This document shows, one piece after another, positions 60,179-64,000 of a stretch of 64,000 bases of DNA. This DNA is from Gallionella sp. (GTDB lineage Bacteria > Pseudomonadota > Gammaproteobacteria > Burkholderiales > Gallionellaceae): positions 53,832 through 117,831 of the forward strand of contig JALNYK010000004.1 in assembly GCA_023229845.1 (NCBI GenBank). Reading direction: 5' to 3'. The notes under the pieces were generated by a model that worked only from the letters and a program-made list of their open reading frames with translations, was not told the origin of the DNA and did not search any database. The position numbers and the translations under genes are program-made. Numbering within the stretch: position 1 is the first letter of the stretch; each line of letters starts with the position of its first letter.

Positions 60179-60219
60179 ATTATGAGTCTTGCCAATCTAT
60201 GGTGTCAAGAACCATAGAT
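60179..60219 (-). promoter_or_regulatory. Promoter and palindromic operator of the tumE-tumA-STAND unit
   Basis: On the - strand TTGACA (60203-60208) and CATAAT (60179-60184) are 18 bases apart. ATCTATGGT (60195-60203) and ACCATAGAT (60211-60219) form a perfect 9-bp inverted repeat that overlaps the -35 box. This is the usual position for autoregulation by the antitoxin. Confidence 0.75.
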
Positions 60220-60237
60220 AAGTGATAATCGAACGCA

Positions 60238-61446
60238 TCACCGCCCCGCCAACGCCGCCACCGGATCGAGCTTCGCCGCGCGCCGCGCGGGCCAGACGCT
60301 GAACAAGATGCCGGTGCCCAGCGCGGTGCCGAACGCGGCGAGCACCGCCCACCAAGGTGGGCTGACCGGCAGGCTGGGATACATCAGCGCGATGGCCGTG
60401 CTGCCCGCGTATCCCAGCGCCAGGCCGGCGAGGCTGCCGATGCCGGAGAGCAGCGCGGCTTCGGCGAAGAACAATCCGCGTATCTGTTTGCCGGGCGCAC
60501 CCAAGGCTTTGAGCAGGCCGATTTCCTTCACGCGTTGTGCGACGGCGATCAGCATCACGTTCATGATCAGCACGCCCGCCACCGCCAGGCTGATTGCGGC
60601 GATGCCGCCGACGGCCATCGTCAGCGCGGTCAGGATGCGGTCGAAGGTCGCGAGCACGGCATCTTGCGTGATGACGGTCACATCCTTTTCGCCGCCGTGG
60701 CGCTGGAACATGATCTGTTCGGCGTCGCGCTTGGCCTGCTCGATGGAATCGCGGCTCCGGGCCTCGACAAGTACGCGGAACAGGCCGGAGGTGTTGAACA
60801 ACTGGTGCGCAGACGCGACCGGCACGATGACGATCTCGTCGGTGTTGAAACCCATGGATTCGCCCTGCGGCGACAGCACGCCGATGACGCGGAAACGCCG
60901 CTCGCCCAGCCGCACCCACTGCCCTATCGCCTGCTCGTTGCCGAACAGTTCGCGCTTCATCTGGCTGCCGAGCACGCACACCGAAGCGCTCTCGCGAATG
61001 TCGCCCGGCGGCAGGAAACGGCCCAGCCCCAAGCTCATGTGCCGTACTTCCAGCAAGTCAGAGGTGGAGCCGAGCACGACCACCTCGCGGTTCAGCGCGC
61101 CGCGCGACAGCGAGGCCGAACCGACGGTCAGCGGTGCGATGCGCTTGACCGCGGGGCTGTCCAGGATGGCCGAGGCATCGTCCAGCGTGATCTCGCGAGG
61201 GATCTGGCCGAGCAGCATGCCCGGGCCGATGCCCGCCGTTTCGGTGCGTCCCGGCAGCACGATCACGAGGTTGGTGCCCAGCGAGGCGAACTGGTCGACG
61301 ACATAGCGGCGCGCGCCCTCGCCCAGCGCAGTGAGCACCACCACCGCGGCGACGCCGATGGACATCGCCAGCATCATCAGCAGCGTGCGCGTCGGGCTGC
61401 CGCGCAGGCTGCCGGAGGCGAACTGGAGGGTGTCGGCGAATCTCAT
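60238..61446 (-). CDS. MacB-like ABC transporter permease, first copy
   Basis: 402 residues. Same plan as the permease at 55323: an N-terminal span (RTLLMMLAMSIGVAAVVVLT), a periplasmic domain and three C-terminal spans, with QRVKEIGLLKALGAPGKQIR as the coupling loop. It follows the ATPase gene (61622) with a REPIN-like repeat in the gap. With the ATPase and adaptor genes it would form a tripartite efflux or lipoprotein-type exporter; substrate unknown. Confidence 0.88.
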   Translation of the reverse strand: MRFADTLQFASGSLRGSPTRTLLMMLAMSIGVAAVVVLTALGEGARRYVVDQFASLGTNLVIVLPGRTETAGIGPGMLLGQIPREITLDDASAILDSPAVKRIAPLTVGSASLSRGALNREVVVLGSTSDLLEVRHMSLGLGRFLPPGDIRESASVCVLGSQMKRELFGNEQAIGQWVRLGERRFRVIGVLSPQGESMGFNTDEIVIVPVASAHQLFNTSGLFRVLVEARSRDSIEQAKRDAEQIMFQRHGGEKDVTVITQDAVLATFDRILTALTMAVGGIAAISLAVAGVLIMNVMLIAVAQRVKEIGLLKALGAPGKQIRGLFFAEAALLSGIGSLAGLALGYAGSTAIALMYPSLPVSPPWWAVLAAFGTALGTGILFSVWPARRAAKLDPVAALAGR

Positions 61447-61474
61447 AAGATGGCCGCTCGCAAAGAGAAAGCCA

Positions 61475-61601
61475 CGTCATTCCGGCGCAGGCCGGAATCC
61501 AGCAGGAAAATTACTCCGCATAGCGGACAAAGCCATGGAGTCGTCCCGCTTGCGCGGGAATTTTTTAAATCGGCTGGATTCCGGCCTACGCCGGAATGAC
61601 G
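61475..61601. repeat. REPIN-like repeat, copy 5 (ATPase-permease gap)
   Basis: Arms CGTCATTCCGGCGCAGGCC... and CTGGATTCCGGCCTACGCC... flank a core with TACTCCGCATAGCGGAC. 127 bp. Lies inside the ABC operon. Confidence 0.9.
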
Positions 61602-61621
61602 GACAAATAAGTGATCGAGAT

Positions 61622-62299
61622 TCATCTCGCGGACTCATCCGAAAGTATCCGCCCGTCCAGCATGTGTATCTGCCGATGCGCGCGCGCGCCGATCTCGGCG
61701 TCGTGCGTCACCACCACCAGCGAAATTCCTTTTTCCAGCAGCCCTTCCAGCAGCTTGAGCACTTCCCAGCCGGTGTTGCGATCGAGGTTGCCGGTCGGTT
61801 CGTCGGCCAGCAGCACCGTGGGATTCATCACCGTCGCGCGGGCGATCGCGACACGCTGGCGCTGGCCGCCGGAGAGCTGGTCCGGCTTGTGGTCGGCGCG
61901 ATCGGACAGGCCATAGTTCTGCATCAGCACCTGCACGCGCGACTTGCGCTCCTCGGACGGAATACCGGCGAGGATCATCGGCAGTTCGACGTTCTGCGCC
62001 GCGGTCAGGCGCGGCACCAGATGGAAGGACTGGAACACGAAACCGATCTTCTCGCGGCGCACGCGCGCCTGCTGCTCGTCGTTCAGCGCGGTGACATCGC
62101 CGCCGTCCAGCAGATAGGTTCCTGAACTGGGCCGATCGAGCAGACCCAGCATGTTGAGCATCGTGGACTTGCCGGAGCCGGACGGCCCCATGATGGAAAT
62201 GTATTCGCCCGTATCGACGCGCAGATCGACGTCGCGCAGCGCGGCGACTTGCTGGTCGCCGACGGTGAAGGTGCGGCAGACTTTCTGCAGTTCGATCAT
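61622..62299 (-). CDS. ABC transporter ATPase (MacB N-terminal/LolD-like)
   Basis: 225 residues. Walker A GPSGSGKST near 41, signature LSGGQRQRVAIARA near 143, Walker B VLLADEPTGNLD near 163, switch His in VVVTHDAEIG. MacB-type clade ATPases power mechanotransmission transporters with the FtsX-like permeases encoded downstream. Lies 5 bases after the adaptor gene. Confidence 0.92.
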   Translation of the reverse strand: MIELQKVCRTFTVGDQQVAALRDVDLRVDTGEYISIMGPSGSGKSTMLNMLGLLDRPSSGTYLLDGGDVTALNDEQQARVRREKIGFVFQSFHLVPRLTAAQNVELPMILAGIPSEERKSRVQVLMQNYGLSDRADHKPDQLSGGQRQRVAIARATVMNPTVLLADEPTGNLDRNTGWEVLKLLEGLLEKGISLVVVTHDAEIGARAHRQIHMLDGRILSDESAR

Positions 62300-62304
62300 G
62301 GTAT

Positions 62305-63489
62305 TTAACGTACGGGCACGGCGCGCCGTGCCCCTACCTCTTCCGGCTGCACCTTTATGCCCGCCTTCACGCCCTCCTGATCCAGCGCGGTGACGATGCG
62401 GTCGCCGTCGTTCAATCCCTCGACGATCTCGGTGTATTCCCAGTTCGCCAGCCCGGTCTTCACGGTGCGCTCTTCGAGCATGCCGTCGCTCGCGCGGTAG
62501 ACCAGCACGCGCTTGCCCTCCAGCAGGGACTGTGTCGGGATGCGCAGCACCTTGTCGCGCACGGTATGGACGATCTCGACATCGGCGCTGTAGCCGACCA
62601 GCAGCGCATCGGCCTGCGGCGGCTCGGCGAAATCGACCTCGACCTCGACGGTGCGCGCCTGCTTCTCCAGATCGATCACATAGGGTGCGACGCGCTTGAC
62701 CTTGCCCTCGAACGACTTGTCCCTGAGCGCGTCCAGCGTGATGCGCGCCGGCAAGCCTACCTTCACATGGGATGCATCCACTTCGTCGATGGGCGCGCTA
62801 ACGAACAGGCAACTGTCGTCGATCAAATCTATCGCCGGCGGCGTCGGAATGCCCGGCGGCGAAGGCGTGGCATATTCGCCCAGCTCACCGCTGATGTCCG
62901 CGACGACGCCGTCGAACGGCGCGCGCAGCACCATGCGCCGCAACCCGGCTTGCGCCACGGCGATGCGCGAACGCGCCTGTGCGATCTCGCCGCGCACCAC
63001 GGTGCAGGAAGCCTGCCTGGCTTTGGCATCCGCCTCGGCACGCTCCAGCCCCTCGGGAGAGATGAAGCCGCGCTCGCGCAACTGGCGCGAACGCACCGCC
63101 TGTTTGCTGCTCTGGTCGGCCAGCGTGCAGACCTCGTCGACGCGCATCGACGCTGTATTCAATTGCTGCTCGGCCAAGCGGGCCTGCGCCTCCAGGTCGT
63201 CGTTCCACAGTTCCAGCAATACCTGATCCGCCTTGACCCGCTCGCCCTTCTTCACCAGCAGATGCGCGATCTGCCCGCCCGCCGGCGGCGACATCTTGGC
63301 GCGGCGGCACGCCTCTATCGTGCCCGCGCGAGTGTTGCTGACCGTCGCCTCCACCGCACCGCGCTCGACATTGGTCAGCGCCACGCGCAACGGCGCCGGC
63401 CGCGTCAGATACCAAGAGGCGCCCGCCAACAGCGCGGCAGCTATGAGCCAGACTAGATAACGGAATATGCGACGCTGCGGCAAGACCAT
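62305..63489 (-). CDS. Periplasmic adaptor protein (MacA/HlyD family)
   Basis: 394 residues. N-terminal signal anchor (YLVWLIAAALLAGASWYL), then the barrel-sandwich/lipoyl halves (SPPAGGQIAHLLVKKGERVK and LRAPFDGVVADISGELGEY) around an alpha-hairpin (about 105-175), followed by beta-barrel and membrane-proximal domains. It links the inner-membrane ABC transporter to an outer-membrane channel. The last residues GARRAVPVR come from a palindrome at 62310-62337 that also contains the stop region. Confidence 0.88.
   Translation of the reverse strand: MVLPQRRIFRYLVWLIAAALLAGASWYLTRPAPLRVALTNVERGAVEATVSNTRAGTIEACRRAKMSPPAGGQIAHLLVKKGERVKADQVLLELWNDDLEAQARLAEQQLNTASMRVDEVCTLADQSSKQAVRSRQLRERGFISPEGLERAEADAKARQASCTVVRGEIAQARSRIAVAQAGLRRMVLRAPFDGVVADISGELGEYATPSPPGIPTPPAIDLIDDSCLFVSAPIDEVDASHVKVGLPARITLDALRDKSFEGKVKRVAPYVIDLEKQARTVEVEVDFAEPPQADALLVGYSADVEIVHTVRDKVLRIPTQSLLEGKRVLVYRASDGMLEERTVKTGLANWEYTEIVEGLNDGDRIVTALDQEGVKAGIKVQPEEVGARRAVPVR
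62310..62337. repeat. GGGCACGGCGCGCCGTGCCC palindrome at the adaptor gene end
   Basis: GTACGGGCACGGCGCGCCGTG... reading into CCCCTAC: a 28-bp palindrome (one mismatch) that encodes the final residues of the adaptor protein. GTAGGGGCACGGC-type palindromes are common dispersed repeats. Confidence 0.7.
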
Positions 63490-63599
63490 GCTTCCCCCGT
63501 GAGGACATTCAATTCAGAGCGGCTATTGTACCCAGACGATACCCCGGCTTGTGGAACATGTCGATGCAGAGATGCCTGCATCCGGAATATCCGGCGCAC

Positions 63600-63632
63600 A
63601 AAACAAAAACGCCACCCGGAGGTGGCGTTTCT
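63600..63632 (-). terminator. Terminator of cspA
   Basis: AAACGCCACC (63607-63616) and GGTGGCGTTT (63621-63630) form a perfect 10-bp stem with a CGGA loop, followed on the - strand by TTTTTGTTTTG. Confidence 0.9.
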
Positions 63633-63652
63633 GACAATCGATTCGAGATCGA

Positions 63653-63856
63653 TTAAGCAGCCTGGATGTTCGAAGCTTGCTTGCCCTTCGGGCCTTGAGT
63701 CACTTCGAAGGAGACCTTCTGGCCTTCTTGCAGCGACTTGAAGCCGCTCATGTTGATTGCGGAGAAGTGCGCGAACAGGTCTTCGCCACCGTCATCCGGA
63801 GTGATGAAGCCGAAGCCCTTAGCGTCGTTGAACCACTTAACTGTACCATTTGCCAT
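63653..63856 (-). CDS. cspA: Cold-shock protein (CspA family)
   Basis: 67 residues, one cold-shock domain: NGTVKWFNDAKGFGFITPDDG contains RNP1 (KGFGFI) and DLFAHFSAI contains RNP2. RNA chaperone that binds single-stranded RNA or DNA. The start ATG has GGAAGTAAC upstream. The 140-base leader to the window end could form the thermosensing 5' UTR typical of csp genes, but it is truncated here. Confidence 0.93.
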   Translation of the reverse strand: MANGTVKWFNDAKGFGFITPDDGGEDLFAHFSAINMSGFKSLQEGQKVSFEVTQGPKGKQASNIQAA

Positions 63857-64000
63857 GTTGTTACTTCCTTACTAGAAAAACGGGGAAATCCCCCCCGCGG
63901 GACTATTTGAATCGAAGATTGCACATGAAAAACAGTACAGCACAGACTTTGAATCAAATACCAGCCAGCTTTTTACGTGGTTAATCTGGAAGCGTCAAGG

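Overview
The window looks like chromosomal DNA of a diazotrophic betaproteobacterium. EF-P carries Arg32 and sits beside its rhamnosyltransferase EarP, a pairing typical of beta- and some gammaproteobacteria. The nif gene set and the chemotaxis and two-component genes would suit a Gallionellaceae or other Nitrosomonadales member. The genus is inferred, not shown.

Region 1 (1 to about 15033) is the right-hand part of an integrated conjugative or mobilisable element. It abuts the 3' end of a tRNA-Val(CAC) gene next to a tyrosine integrase. It carries a MOBP-type relaxase with a MobC-like partner, a DotA/TraY gene of the IncI (type IVB) transfer family and a possible TraX. An integrase-led operon includes a DEDDh exonuclease. 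Its cargo is a three-gene phosphorylation module (vWA protein, PP2C phosphatase, Ser/Thr kinase with a helix-hairpin-helix tail: the YegL-YegK-YegI or TerY-P type) that lies between 14-bp inverted repeats. The left end of the element is outside the window.

Region 2 (15 to 34 kb) is mostly core chromosome: cheD and an HDOD gene, a YheS-type ABC-F gene, a RIO kinase gene, a small R-body-like (RebB) cluster with a frameshifted member, rhlE, and an aspartate aminotransferase. It also holds a very unusual 1686-residue protein that joins a long coiled coil, a class III nucleotide cyclase and a membrane-anchored AsmA-like domain. A second AsmA-like gene and tRNA-Asn follow.

Region 3 (34 to 53 kb) holds two nitrogen-fixation units. 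The + strand unit is nifB-fdxN-nifO-fdx-nifQ-draG. The - strand unit is iscA-nifU-nifS-nifV-cysE-(TPR gene)-nifW-nifZ-nifM. Each has a readable sigma-54 -24/-12 promoter and TGT-N10-ACA NifA sites. Between them lie a hybrid histidine kinase, a response regulator and a chemoreceptor. nifHDKEN are not in the window.

Region 4 (53 to 64 kb) has efp-earP, a MacAB-like ABC efflux operon and cspA. A TumE-TumA toxin-antitoxin pair and a SEFIR-NTPase-TPR (STAND, NLR-like) gene lie between the operon's two permease genes, with their own apparent leaderless promoter and palindromic operator.

Two families of palindromic repeats run through regions 2 to 4: five REPIN-like paired repeats of about 125 to 160 bp, and GTAGGTCGGG-type or CTCTCCCGC-type palindromes. 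Several of the latter lie inside reading frames (nifB, nifO, nifQ, cysE, earP, and the 3' end of the macA-like gene).
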